Origin: Nannochloropsis oceanica
Lineage: Eukaryota > Sar > Eustigmatophyceae > Eustigmatales > Monodopsidaceae
Direction of reading: 5' to 3'
Assembly: GCA_004519485.1 (NCBI GenBank)
Contig: CP038106.1
Location: 1,189,501-1,253,500, forward strand
Length of the DNA: 64,000 nucleotides
A program made the position numbers and the translations under genes. How positions within the stretch are numbered: the first letter of the stretch is position 1; every line of letters begins with the position of its first letter. This document shows positions 17,895 through 27,863 of the stretch, piece after piece. Under the pieces are notes generated by a model. It saw nothing but the letters and a program-made list of their open reading frames with translations, was not told the DNA's origin and searched no databases.

Positions 17895-18242
17895 CTAAAT
17901 TTCGCGTTTGTTGTGATACAAAGGGTCACAATTAAGTTTGGTCAGGGACGCTGCCTGAATTTTGATAGTGTCCAATTGAAGGGCAGCATAATCCAAGGCA
18001 AATGAGATCTTGGTTGCATCTGTCTCTTGTCGCGCCGCCTCGTACTCATCCCGGAGCTTATCTCTGACAAACTGCTGTCGACGAGCTGTGGGCATGTCCC
18101 GTGAGGCCCTCCAAATGGCACGGTACAGGTGCAGGGCCCGGGTGCTTGTCGCGGACGATGTGGTGGGCATGGGAGCGAGACTAGTGAGCTGTGGCTGGCT
18201 GGATGCGCCAGTCCTCTTTCCTTTCTGCTGATAACAAGTCAC
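17895..18242 (-). CDS. LYR-motif (Complex1_LYR) small protein
   Basis: The ORF runs from ATG 18242 (115 aa) or, more probably, from ATG 18170 (MPTTSSATSTRALHLYRAIW, 91 aa). The L-Y-R tripeptide in LHLYRAIWRA, followed by RRQQFVRDKLRDEYEAAR, is the pattern of small mitochondrial LYR proteins, which bind acyl-ACP and act in Fe-S cluster delivery or respiratory complex assembly. The rest is helical and charged, ending CDPLYHNKREI. The LYRM member cannot be assigned. Divergent from the MFS carrier gene. Confidence 0.7.
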   Translation of the reverse strand: MTCYQQKGKRTGASSQPQLTSLAPMPTTSSATSTRALHLYRAIWRASRDMPTARRQQFVRDKLRDEYEAARQETDATKISFALDYAALQLDTIKIQAASLTKLNCDPLYHNKREI

Positions 18243-18549
18243 GCTGCTGCTTTGTGGTGGAGACGATTGGCTTGGCCGACCTCCTCACCCTCTTCTTCGT
18301 CTTTTTCTTCACCCTCCCCCCCTTGTTTGCCTCTTTCTCTTCTTGTTTGCTGTGGCCGTATTTTGTGAGAAGGACAGGTCATCAGGTCGTGCAAAAGAAC
18401 CACTGCGGCGTGTCCCGTGTCCGGAGCAAGAAATTAGTCAAGTGACTTCAAGGTAAACGGACAGCGACTTACGAGTCGCCAGGGCCGCAAGTCTTCTTTG
18501 TTCTCTACTATCACAACCCCAAACCGCATCCTACACAGGCCCACCGATC
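18243..18549. promoter_or_regulatory. Divergent promoter, LYR protein (-) / MFS carrier (+)
   Basis: About 307 bases, strongly pyrimidine-rich at 18275-18350 on the + strand. No exon supported. Confidence 0.35.
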
Positions 18550-20172
18550 ATGGCCACGACCGCTTTAACCAGGCTGTTCGCTCAGACGGAAGCCTTCCTA
18601 TCGGCCGTGGTCTCTTCCCCCAGGAAGGCGAGCGCGCGTCCACCTACCCAAACCTGCGCCCCTCCTGCCCCAACCAGCCCGTGCACAGGCGAGGAACGAC
18701 GATACTTGTACGTGCTGCCTGTACTGTTCCTAGAGTACTTGGCACTAAGTTTAAGCCGGGCATTGATGCCGGGTCTGATGGTAGCCACATTTAGCAACCA
18801 CACGTACTTCGTCCTGGGTGTCATTGAAACCGTCAAAGGAATCTTGGCTTTCATGGCCTGTCCCCTTTTTGGGAAGCTCAGTGATGTAGTGGGAAGGCGG
18901 ACAGGACTTTTTATAACGGTGCTGGGAACGACTTTGCCAATTTTGAGTTTGGCATTGACGCAGAGCATGTGGATTTACGCCGTTGCCCAGGGATTGAGCG
19001 GCATCTTTGCCTCGACATTCACCATTACCTTTGCTTACATTGCAGACTTAGTCCACAAGGAGAGACGTTCTTCAGCCTACGGCTTAGCGTTAGCAACATT
19101 TGGATTATCGTATTGCGTGGGCCCAACCCTAGGGGGGCTCCTGGCGGAACGCTTTTCTTATCGGACAGTGTTCGCCGTGTCGGTGGCTTTGGTCTTTTTA
19201 GCTGTCGCATACATCGTCTTGATCCTCCCTGAATCCCGCTCAACAAAGCAGCAACGTCGTCGGCAGGGCATTCGACTATTGGCTGCTGGCATGCCGCCGC
19301 CGGAAGAGTACTTGCCTTTGTCCTGGAGCCCCTTCTCGATCCTTGAGGTGTTCTCCGGGGATCCATTGTTATTGAGTGTGAGCAAGGTGGTCTTCTTGTA
19401 CTATACCGGTGTGTGGGCTATCGTTTCCACGTTGATGGTCCACGTCCAGAGGTCATTCCATGCGAATGAAGTGACCTTGGGGGAGTTAATGTCGATGTTT
19501 GGGGTGTGCACGATGCTGGCTGAGGGAGTCCTAGTCAGGATTATGGTGCCGCAATTCGGGGAGAAAATTGCCATGCAAATCGGCCTGGCGGCCTTTGCCT
19601 TGCAATGCGCTTTTTTCGCATTCGCTCGGCATATACAGGATGTGTTGTTCTCCCTCTTGTTTTCGACATTGGCGAATTTGGTGTATCCGTCAGTATCGTC
19701 TTTGGTCTCGAGAAGTGTTCCGCCTAGTAAGCAGGGGGAGGCCTTGGGAGCCATGAATGGAATTAGGGCATTGACTGAAGGATTCGGTCCGCTGGTGTTT
19801 GGGTTTTTAATGTTCATGTGTCAGGATACCTGGGCTCCAGGAGCTCCGTATTTGTTGGCGAGCGCTTGTGGTGTGGCTGCGCTTTATTATTCGACCAAAT
19901 TACCCAGTGAGGCGGAGGTGTGGGAGTATGAGAAAAGAATGCTGAGGGAGGAGGGCACGGTGGAGGCCGTGGGGCTGTTGTCGGAGGAAGGACAACAGGA
20001 GGAGGAAGAGGGAGGGGAAGAGGAAGAGAGTGATAGGGAGCAACAAAATCCGGAGGGACATTTGCCCAAAATTACACCGGCGGCACCGACAGCACAAGCT
20101 GTACCAGCTGCACCGCTGCCGAACACGAAAAAGGATCCTCCAGTGGAACTAAAACATTTTGTGTCCGTTTAG
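18550..20172 (+). CDS. Major facilitator superfamily carrier, HIAT1/MFSD14-like
   Basis: Single exon, 540 aa. About 12 hydrophobic spans in two halves. The loop 2-3 signature GKLSDVVGRRTGLF is the MFS G-x-L-[AS]-D-x-x-G-R-[RK] motif. FAYIADLVHKERRSSAYGL and FGLSYCVGPTLGGLLAERF are typical of the tetracycline-resistance-like/HIAT1 branch. An Arg/Gln-rich loop (SRSTKQQRRRQGIR) links the halves. The cytosolic C-tail is acidic (about residues 470-500) then Pro/Ala-rich. The substrate cannot be deduced. The N-terminus has no clear plastid leader. Confidence 0.87.
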   Translation: MATTALTRLFAQTEAFLSAVVSSPRKASARPPTQTCAPPAPTSPCTGEERRYLYVLPVLFLEYLALSLSRALMPGLMVATFSNHTYFVLGVIETVKGILAFMACPLFGKLSDVVGRRTGLFITVLGTTLPILSLALTQSMWIYAVAQGLSGIFASTFTITFAYIADLVHKERRSSAYGLALATFGLSYCVGPTLGGLLAERFSYRTVFAVSVALVFLAVAYIVLILPESRSTKQQRRRQGIRLLAAGMPPPEEYLPLSWSPFSILEVFSGDPLLLSVSKVVFLYYTGVWAIVSTLMVHVQRSFHANEVTLGELMSMFGVCTMLAEGVLVRIMVPQFGEKIAMQIGLAAFALQCAFFAFARHIQDVLFSLLFSTLANLVYPSVSSLVSRSVPPSKQGEALGAMNGIRALTEGFGPLVFGFLMFMCQDTWAPGAPYLLASACGVAALYYSTKLPSEAEVWEYEKRMLREEGTVEAVGLLSEEGQQEEEEGGEEEESDREQQNPEGHLPKITPAAPTAQAVPAAPLPNTKKDPPVELKHFVSV

Positions 20173-20540
20173 TTTGAAATCTCTTATTATTCAAAAACGA
20201 TTTTGAATGTATACTATGACAGACTACTATGTACAGACTGGAAGAAAACGGGTGGGGGGAAGAAGGATCACAAAAGTAAAAAAGGGATGATGAATGCACG
20301 CAACATCCGCGCCAGAGGACAAATAACGAATTACGGTAGACGAGAACTTCCCAGTAATTACTGTTTAAGTGGTAACAGGGCGATAACTTAACCCACCAGT
20401 GCTTTGATCACCTGGAGTAAACAAACACTGTGTGTAATCCAGAATTTGACACTTATATATTTTTACTTTCTTCACTCGTCCCCTTCCCCCCTCCCCCTTC
20501 CCTCCCAGCGACAGGCGGACAGAATCCAAGCACCAATATA
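20173..20540. other. Intergenic, tandem + strand genes
   Basis: About 370 bases between the MFS stop and the methyltransferase start. AT-richer than its neighbours, with a pyrimidine tract just before the start (20470-20512). No exon seen. Confidence 0.4.
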
Positions 20541-21308
20541 ATGGCATCCCTCTGCAAGCTCCTGTCCTCCTTTCTTTTTCTCTCCACCCTCGCCGTGGCC
20601 CTTGCCCTGGGCTACCTCCAAACGCATCCCGAATTCCGCCATCGATGGTTCGCGGATATCTGCAACTGCCTCGTGACCGACCAACCCGAGCAGCAAGCCA
20701 TCCGCTGCTCCCTCCTCAAGGACGTCCGAGGCGATGTGTTAGAGCTCGGCCCGGGACCAGCCACGAACATGGAGTGCCTTGCAGCCCATGCGGAAGGGCA
20801 GATAAAGTCATACGTTGGCATTGAACCCAATGTGTATATGCACACGATTTTTCGGGACAAGACGTCGCATTTGTCCGTGGGCTTTCCTGTCGATCTCAAG
20901 ACACTGGAGGGAGAGAAGCTAGGGTTGACTGATGGAAGTTTTGATACTGTGATTTTTACGCATGTGCTTTGCAGTGTCCATAATGCTACGCAGGTATTGG
21001 CGGAGGTGGAGCGTGTACTCAAGCCGGGGGGGAAGGTGTTTTTCCTCGAGCACATAGCCAGTCCCGAGGGGTCTTGGACGCGGCTGTTTCAGAAAACAAT
21101 TGAGCCTGTCTGGAAGATTGCGTTGGATGGGTGCACCTTTGCCGATACGCACCTGCATTTGGACCAGTTTCGGACGCAGGGGGATGAAGGTTTTGAGGTC
21201 TATTATGAGTTTTTTGATGCCCCCATGCCTGTAGCCTTTATTAAGCCGCATTTGATGGGGCATGCGGTGAAGAAAGTGGGTGATGGCAAGAAGGAGATGG
21301 AGGGGTAG
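20541..21308 (+). CDS. Membrane-anchored SAM-dependent methyltransferase, METTL7-like
   Basis: 255 aa from the ATG at 20541. The frame is open 37 codons upstream but low in coding signal. An N-terminal hydrophobic anchor (LLSSFLFLSTLAVALALGYL) is followed by a class I methyltransferase: DVLELGPGPATNME (motif I), YVGIEPNVYMH (motif II acidic residue), LGLTDGSFDTVIFTHVLCSV (motif IV) and VERVLKPGGKVFFLEHI (motif V/VI). METTL7 proteins sit on ER or lipid-droplet membranes and methylate thiols or other small acceptors. The LGPGPATN loop lacks the usual G-x-G-x-G spacing by one residue but is close to METTL7. The substrate is unknown. Confidence 0.83.
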   Translation: MASLCKLLSSFLFLSTLAVALALGYLQTHPEFRHRWFADICNCLVTDQPEQQAIRCSLLKDVRGDVLELGPGPATNMECLAAHAEGQIKSYVGIEPNVYMHTIFRDKTSHLSVGFPVDLKTLEGEKLGLTDGSFDTVIFTHVLCSVHNATQVLAEVERVLKPGGKVFFLEHIASPEGSWTRLFQKTIEPVWKIALDGCTFADTHLHLDQFRTQGDEGFEVYYEFFDAPMPVAFIKPHLMGHAVKKVGDGKKEMEG

Positions 21309-21541
21309 AAGAGAAGAAGAACATGCATTTGGAAATATGGCATATTTGACGATAATGTCTTCTTTTGTTTGTCCTCTGCACTCGGGATGGTAATCATACT
21401 GCTTCACTACCTTTCCCGCCTCTTCCCCCTCTTTTTTTTCCTTTTCTTCTCTCTTGCTCTCTTACCTCCGCATTCCGCTCGGCGGTTCATGTCTTACACA
21501 ACTAGACGCAGTACCTCTCGCAACCTTGCTTCTGGAAAAAG

Positions 21542-21956
21542 CTACATTTCCGCATGCTCACTTCCACTTAATCCTTTTTTCACGCGGTGCACACCGCCCC
21601 GAGAGCTCCGAGCCATATCTTCCGACTCGCCTTCCTCGTCCCCGTCGACATCTGCTTCCCCTTTCATACCTTTCTCCTTCTTGACCAAGATGTCTGACTT
21701 TTTCTACCGTAATCATCACTCACCTTGCCTACCATCCCCGAAAGGAGGCGGTGAATGTTGTTTTGAAAGGGACATGAGATGAAGCGGTCCTTTCGCGTCA
21801 TATAAAAGATCAACGAACCAGTCGGGGTTGATCTTATTAAGGAGGGTGTCGAAGTACTTGTTGGGAAATATGACGTGCTTGGAGGCACCGCACTGCCCCC
21901 TGTTTGAAGGGCAACTGTCACAAAAATATCCGACCAAGCGTTTGGTTGCTCTTGAC
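21542..21956 (-). CDS. 3' part of an unrecognised Cys-bearing gene
   Basis: Two reverse-strand exons are supported: 21956-21733 and 21693-21542 (stop). They are joined by a very short GT-AG intron of 39 bases (21732-21694) that restores the frame. The first reads RLVGYFCDSCPSNRGQCGAS, then a segment rich in aromatic and acidic residues (FPNKYFDTLLNKINPDWFVD). The second is charged (VKKEKGMKGEADVDGDEEG) and ends KGLSGSEHAEM. The first exon begins after an AAAG acceptor in phase 2, so at least one upstream exon exists, probably within 21957-22350 on the reverse strand. I could not identify it. Three close Cys (C-x2-C-x6-C) might bind a metal. No family recognised. Confidence 0.5.
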
Positions 21957-22231
21957 CTTTGCACACAAATCCCCTCCCCCTTGCCCACCACAGATGAAAT
22001 TAGGCCACAATATTCCTGTCGGATAACCTACTGTGCAATGTCTGGCTTGTTTAGTCCAAAAAGCCGAGGTATCCTTGTTTGCTCCTGCTGCTGCAGCTGC
22101 TGCTCAATTGAAGCTGTGGCAAACGCAACTCAACGCCACTCAAACGACCCTCCCAACACAAACAATTATAACCACATAGGCTGTCCAGTGGTGCCCCGGC
22201 AGTCACGGGAAGGGGTAAGCAGCTGTACCAC

Positions 22232-25165
22232 ATGGCATTGTCGGCTCCAACAGGGGGGAGTGGCGGGCTACCATCATTGTCATCGTCCCCACCATCCGCC
22301 CTGCTGCCTAACCGCCTCCTTTTGCCGAGGCTGCTGCTCATCCTCACAGTCGCGTGTGTCCAGGCCTGGATCCTCCCTGTGCAATATCATCAACAGCACT
22401 TCAGCTGTAGCAGCAGTAGCACGGCCGGCTGCCGCAGGGGAAGAGGCAGTGGTGTCCTCCCCTTGACCCAGCCCAAGGCGACAGCAACCTCCTACGCAGC
22501 CACCAGCGGCAGCGCTGGACACAACGACGCTGCAGACAGCGCCGATGAGAAAGACAGCACTCTCAAGGACAACGGATCTCGTCGTCCACGCTCTGGACCT
22601 GCGGCGGCCACGGATCAACCACGGCAGCAGCCACAGCAGCAAGGACAGCAGCGGCAGCAGCGACGCAAGGGGCCCGGACATGCCTGGGCAGGAAACGTAA
22701 ATAACAACCAGCGACGCCAGCAACGCAAACCTCGACACAGCAACAACAACTTTTATCACCACAACGGCGGCAGCGGCGAGCTGGTCCGAGAGAAGCAAAT
22801 TACGAGCTTCCTGCGCAACGCCGGGAACGAAGGCGGCTGCCGGGGTATTATGGAGGTTGTCGCCGATCACTTCAACGAGCTAAATTCGGTCCATTGCACG
22901 ATGGTGCTGAATCGCTTGAGCAAGGCCACTCAAACTGAGAGAGATGTGGTGTTGCAATCCCCAGGATTTATCGCTTTAATGGACAAGACACAGCAGGTGA
23001 TTGGAGAGTTTAGTAATCGAGACATCGCCCAAGCCGCGATCAGCCTGGCTCGATTCAGGGACAATCGTAAGATATCACGCTGGCAGGGATTGATTCATGC
23101 ATTGCAGGAAAGGGCGGGTAGGTCGCTGGCAAACATGAGCACGAAGGAGCTAGCGATGATTATGAATGCGTTTGCAAATTTACCGGATCCGCCGCCGCCT
23201 GCATATTGGGATGTATTTTCCAAGGTATTTTTGATTAAAGCGGCTGATTTTGATAAGCAGGGACTGTCCATGGTGATAAATGGAATGAGCAAAATTTTGT
23301 ATAGGCCCTCGACGGAGGTGCTGCAGACAGTGGAGGCTTTGACCTCAGGACTGATGGACACTTGTAACACGCAGGAGCTCGCGAATATATTGAATGGATT
23401 TGGGAAGTTGGATCATGTGCCTTCGCCTGACTATCTGGCAAGATTTGAGCTGTTGTCGTTACCGAAGCTGTCACAGTTTCAGCCACAGGAATTGTCGATG
23501 ACTTTCAATGCCATGAGCAGGATAGGGTATCGGCCAAGTGATGCTTATTTGCGTGCGTTTGAGGGAGCGTGTATTCAGGCCCTGCCTCATTTTAAGACAC
23601 AGGAGTCTGCAATGACCATAAATGCCTTCACAAAAATGACGGATTACATGCCGAGTCCGGCATTTTTCGCGGAGGTTGAGCGATGTGTGATTCAGAAGGT
23701 AGGGCAGCATCGCGCACAGGAGGTGGCGAACACCATTCACGGTCTGGGGAGATTGGGGTATGACCCTTCTGCTCCATTCGTGGAGGCCTTTGTTGAGCAC
23801 GGTATGGCGGTGATGAACAAAATGAAGACCCAAGAGCTGGGGAATTTGATAAATGGGTTGAGCAAGATGTCGTTCCGGCCGGGCCCGGCTTTTTTCATGC
23901 GTTTTATGGACGTCTCGCAGCCGATGTTACACTCGTTCACGACGCAGGAAGTGTCGAATGCCGTGAATGGGTTGATGCGATTAGGGTGCAAGCCGGATGA
24001 GGAGTACTTGAGGGCGACTGTCCAGGTGGCGGCGAGGCATTTGCCTGACTATAAAGAGCAGGAGCTGGCGTGTCTGTTGCATGCGTACGGGCGGATGCTG
24101 TTTTTCCCCGGGGCCGTGTTTATGGAGGCCTTCGAAGCCGAGCTTGGGCGACGGGTTGCAGTGGGGGTGAATTCCCAAGCATTGGCTATGACACTCAATG
24201 CATTCAATCGCTTGAATTGGAAACCCTCGCCTCGCCTGCTGATTGAGATGGAGAGAAGCCTCGAGCGCGCGACGTGCGAAGGGCTTATCTTTGGGGCGGA
24301 ACTCGCTCAAGCTGTCAACGGTCTGGCAAATTTGAACCATACCCCCGGGCGGTCCTTCCTTGCCGCATTCAAGAATGTAATCTTGGAGCAGAAGAATTTC
24401 GTGGACTTGTCGACGATTGCTGTCATTCTGTGGTCTCTTTCGGCTTTGGACCCGGCGAGAATGAAGGGGTTTTACACAGAGATGGTTGAGGTAGCTTGTC
24501 GGAGGTTGGAGGGGGAGCAGCCTGAGCCATTGCCTGTGTCGTTCCCAGGGGAGAGGAGTTCGATGTACTATTCGAGTTTTAACGAGGTGGTGCCGACGAT
24601 TGGGGGGGAGTCATTGGAGCCACCCATGGTAATGTGTGTGAGGCAGCTCTTGCAGACTTGTCGGTATCTGACCATGTTGAGTAATCCGATCGACCAGGGG
24701 TTGTTTCGGAGATTTTCGACGTTGTTAGCCGAAAAGTGGGCGGAGTTGCAGCTGGAGAAATATGAGGTGCACACGTCGTTTTTTCACAGGGATGTCCTGG
24801 CGGTCGTGACGAAGAGCTTAGGCTTGCGATGTGATATTGAAGTGGAGGATGAGGCGTACACATTAGATATGGTGATTTACCCCGAAGATGGGGGGTTGCC
24901 AGTTGTGGTAGAGGCGGATGGGCCGCATCATTTCTTTAGGAATCAGCCAGAGGAAGCGATGGGATTTACTGTATTTAAGCATAGGTTGTTGGAGGGAAGG
25001 GCGGACAGATGGAGGGCGGTCGTGTCGGTTCCTCAGACGGAGTGGCAACGTGCGAAGGAGAGTGATGCCAGGAGAGGGAGGACGACACTGTTGGTGAAGA
25101 AATTAAAGGAGGCAGGGTTGGATTTGTGTCGAGTGACGGAGACAGTCATGGACCCGCAGATGTAA
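22232..25165 (+). CDS. OPR-type helical repeat protein with C-terminal RAP domain
   Basis: Single exon, 977 aa. N-terminus: a signal-anchor-like LLLPRLLLILTVACVQAW, then a Gln/Arg/Ala-rich low-complexity linker to about residue 190. Residues about 300-730 hold around 11 tandem helical repeats of 38-39 aa, each of the form QELxxxxNGLxxLxxxPSxxFLxxF (for example QELGNLINGLSKMSFRP). Length and consensus match octotricopeptide (OPR) repeats, which bind organellar RNA sequence-specifically. The C-terminus (about 868-960) is a RAP domain with VVVEADGPHHFF, a PD-(D/E)XK-like core. Predicted role: plastid or mitochondrial RNA stability, processing or translation. The leader fits plastid import (A-W instead of A-F at the cleavage), but a mitochondrial site is not excluded. 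Confidence 0.88.
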   Translation: MALSAPTGGSGGLPSLSSSPPSALLPNRLLLPRLLLILTVACVQAWILPVQYHQQHFSCSSSSTAGCRRGRGSGVLPLTQPKATATSYAATSGSAGHNDAADSADEKDSTLKDNGSRRPRSGPAAATDQPRQQPQQQGQQRQQRRKGPGHAWAGNVNNNQRRQQRKPRHSNNNFYHHNGGSGELVREKQITSFLRNAGNEGGCRGIMEVVADHFNELNSVHCTMVLNRLSKATQTERDVVLQSPGFIALMDKTQQVIGEFSNRDIAQAAISLARFRDNRKISRWQGLIHALQERAGRSLANMSTKELAMIMNAFANLPDPPPPAYWDVFSKVFLIKAADFDKQGLSMVINGMSKILYRPSTEVLQTVEALTSGLMDTCNTQELANILNGFGKLDHVPSPDYLARFELLSLPKLSQFQPQELSMTFNAMSRIGYRPSDAYLRAFEGACIQALPHFKTQESAMTINAFTKMTDYMPSPAFFAEVERCVIQKVGQHRAQEVANTIHGLGRLGYDPSAPFVEAFVEHGMAVMNKMKTQELGNLINGLSKMSFRPGPAFFMRFMDVSQPMLHSFTTQEVSNAVNGLMRLGCKPDEEYLRATVQVAARHLPDYKEQELACLLHAYGRMLFFPGAVFMEAFEAELGRRVAVGVNSQALAMTLNAFNRLNWKPSPRLLIEMERSLERATCEGLIFGAELAQAVNGLANLNHTPGRSFLAAFKNVILEQKNFVDLSTIAVILWSLSALDPARMKGFYTEMVEVACRRLEGEQPEPLPVSFPGERSSMYYSSFNEVVPTIGGESLEPPMVMCVRQLLQTCRYLTMLSNPIDQGLFRRFSTLLAEKWAELQLEKYEVHTSFFHRDVLAVVTKSLGLRCDIEVEDEAYTLDMVIYPEDGGLPVVVEADGPHHFFRNQPEEAMGFTVFKHRLLEGRADRWRAVVSVPQTEWQRAKESDARRGRTTLLVKKLKEAGLDLCRVTETVMDPQM

Positions 25166-25814
25166 AACGAAGGGAGGGAGTGAGGGAGGGAGGGAAGGAA
25201 ATGAAAGCAAATTTTGTATCATCAAATATGAAGAAGAAAGAGAACGAGAAACTGTGGAGCACAGAAATTAACTCTCCGGTCGTAGTTGAATGCATTGCGA
25301 AGGGGAACAAGGCTCCCGACACTTAAAACAAAGGAATTAAATAAGTGATAACGTTAAGCGGGAAAAAAGTGATTCGTGGCGTGGATTTGAGTTCTTGGTT
25401 GTAGATAGTTTACGGATCGATCTATGTTTCGTCGTGGTCTTATTTTTTGCGCTTCCACCACTCAATCAATCAATCGTACTTCATTCTAACTGTATTTACA
25501 GATAATACTGTGGAGCACTACCGCTGACAGCAAGAAAAGTAGAGACAAAGAGCATAAGTCATCCATATCTTCCGCCCACGTGCCACACGATAGACAACAT
25601 TTTCCCAACCACAAGGCTGCTTGTATCTTGCTCGGCCTCTGGGTCTTTCCAAGCTTCCCCAGGTCATCTTCTCCCTCCCGTTCTTCCTGTAGCTCACTCT
25701 TTCGACTTGCCAACGTCACAAATAATTACAGAAAGGTGCTACAACACAACAGCTTACATCAATTCACACCTCCTTTCCCTACTCGCACTCACCCTTCTTC
25801 TTCTCTGCTCTCCC
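25166..25814. other. Convergent intergenic region
   Basis: About 650 bases between the OPR-RAP stop (+) and the zinc-repeat gene stop (-). GA-rich at 25165-25260, CT-rich at 25650-25900. No exon supported. Confidence 0.4.
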
Positions 25815-27863
25815 TCACTCCCACTCTTTCTCCTTCTCCTTATCCTCTATCGCCAACACCCTCCCCACCCCCTCATTTCTACGCCACCCTACCATCTCTC
25901 TCACAACCGGATGCCAGTAGGACAAGGCCTCCAAATCCGACGCGCAATCCACCGAGCCCGTTATGAAAGACGTATATAACGTCGAGGTCAACGGAAAGGA
26001 GGGGAGGGATGACACGGGCGAGGGCCCAGTTGCAGGCGGCATGTCAATTGGCGCCCCTCCAAAATAAAGAGCGGAGGACGTCAAGTCCATTCCCTCTGGG
26101 ACGTCAACCCTCCCTATCACTCCCTCCCTCCCGTACATTTCTCCTGTCCCTTCCCCCACACTTAAAAACGCCGCCTCACCTTGTCGACAGCCCGTCGAAT
26201 TCATCGAATCAGCTCTCCTCCAATAATCAACAACTTTCGTCTCCGCTCCCTCCTTCCTTGCCTCTCCTTCCCGCGCTCCTGGCCCTGGCGAGGCCGAGGA
26301 ATATGACGACGAGGAGCACCTTAACGGCTTGGGCTGTCTTCCCTCACAGACCGCTTTCCCTCCTCCCTCCTCCCTCTTCTTGACCGCTGCTGCCGCCATG
26401 GCCTCTCGCACCACCCTCTCTTCCTCCTGCCCCCCGGCAAACTGCAGGTGATGCAAAGGACACCATCCCCCCACCACCAGTGCACGGGCAATACAGCCCC
26501 AATGTCGGCAAAAATGTTTCCATTGCTTATGCTCCACACAAAACCCGTACGGATCGTCCACCGCGGCCTTCGTGCAACACCCTGGTTGCTGGCACTCCCC
26601 TTCTACTGCCTCCTCCCCTGCGTGCCGCACACACCGCCCTTTTAGAAAACAGGAAGCCTTGCAATCCACCCCCCCTCCACACCTAGTCAACAATAAATGA
26701 TACGGGCACAGAAATGGCCCCCCGACGCCGATAGTCGCCATTTCCGCACACCTACACCCGCCGCTAGGGTCAAAATAGGTGCACGGCACAGGCCTCAGCC
26801 CCTGCCCTCGCTCCCTCTGCCTTTGAATCAGAAACGTCCCCAAACCTCGGGAGTGGATCATGCACCAATCGTCCTTACTCTTCAACCTCGGGCGAGTGCA
26901 CCCCGGATGCCGACATGGGTCTTTGCCCCCGTGCTTGGCACACCTCCCCTTACTCACCGCCCGCAAAGTGCAGCGGTCCATCTGACAATTTACAAACCCC
27001 CCATGCCGCGTACAGCGTCCATAGAACCTCGCCCGTCGATCACACCCATGCACTAAGCACATCTGCGCTCCTCCGTGCACGGAGCATTTCCCCTCCAACC
27101 TGGAAAAGCCCGTGCAACCAGGCACAACACAAGTCACCCCCCCCCCATGCCTTCGACAGCGTCCTGTCGACCCCCGACTCTTCTTCGTGCACCCCATCAC
27201 CGAGCAATCCGCTCCTGCCATCCCTCCTCCCCCTGGTGGAGGAGTAGGGCTCTTTCGCTTTCTGCTGTCGTTCCCGCCTCCTCTACCTCCACCACCACCA
27301 CGCCCACCACTGCCGCTGGCACCAGCAGCCCCACCAGCAGCCCCACCCATAACCCCAGGCAGGGACGACAAACGATCATCATCTTTCCCCACTCCTGTGC
27401 AACTATACCTTCTCACACTGCCGCCGCGACTGCGTGACTGATATCGTGTCTCTCGCCCTCCCCTTTCTCCTTCTCCTCGTCTTCCGCCGCCGCCGTCGAC
27501 TGAAGAGTCTGAGTCCGAATCCTCATTATCGTCCTCTGTGCCAGACGCTAAGGAGAGGATGAATGGAAAGGAGGAGGTCGGGGAAGGAGAGGGATTAAGA
27601 AAAAAGGGAAAAAGTCTAAATAAATCAATCGGGGGTCAAGGAAGATAAATGTCCACCCTGTGACGACCCAGTGTGTGAGGCTGAGGCTTACTTTGTAGGT
27701 AGGAGGGCATGCGCCGGGCCCGTAGACCGTACGAACGAGGCATGTTGCTACTGCTGCCCCCTCCACTGTCTGGCACGTCCTGCTGCGTGGAGGTGGAAGA
27801 TGGAAGCTGCAAAAATCTTTCCTTTCCGTCCGCCCGAGTGGGTGATTTGCCTGCACTAGCCAT
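25815..27863 (-). CDS. Tandem Cys/His zinc-repeat protein (WRKY19-like family of stramenopiles)
   Basis: Two exons: 27863-27692 and 27547-25815, GT-AG in phase, 634 aa. After a Ser/Gly/Arg-rich N-terminus come about five tandem repeats of roughly 24 aa near residues 170-300: C-x(4)-C-x(8-9)-G-x-C-x(2)-H-G-G, as in CVVPGCTGFSRLEGKCSVHG and CLVHGCDRRARFYGRCTRHG. Degenerate copies follow (CFLKGRCVRHAG; HWGCIARALVVGGWCPLHH). The same repeat is common in stramenopile proteins often auto-named WRKY transcription factor 19-like, although the WRKY fold itself is absent here. A Zn-binding, perhaps nucleic-acid-binding role is inferred. The C-terminus is Ser/Pro-rich. No plastid leader. Confidence 0.75.
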
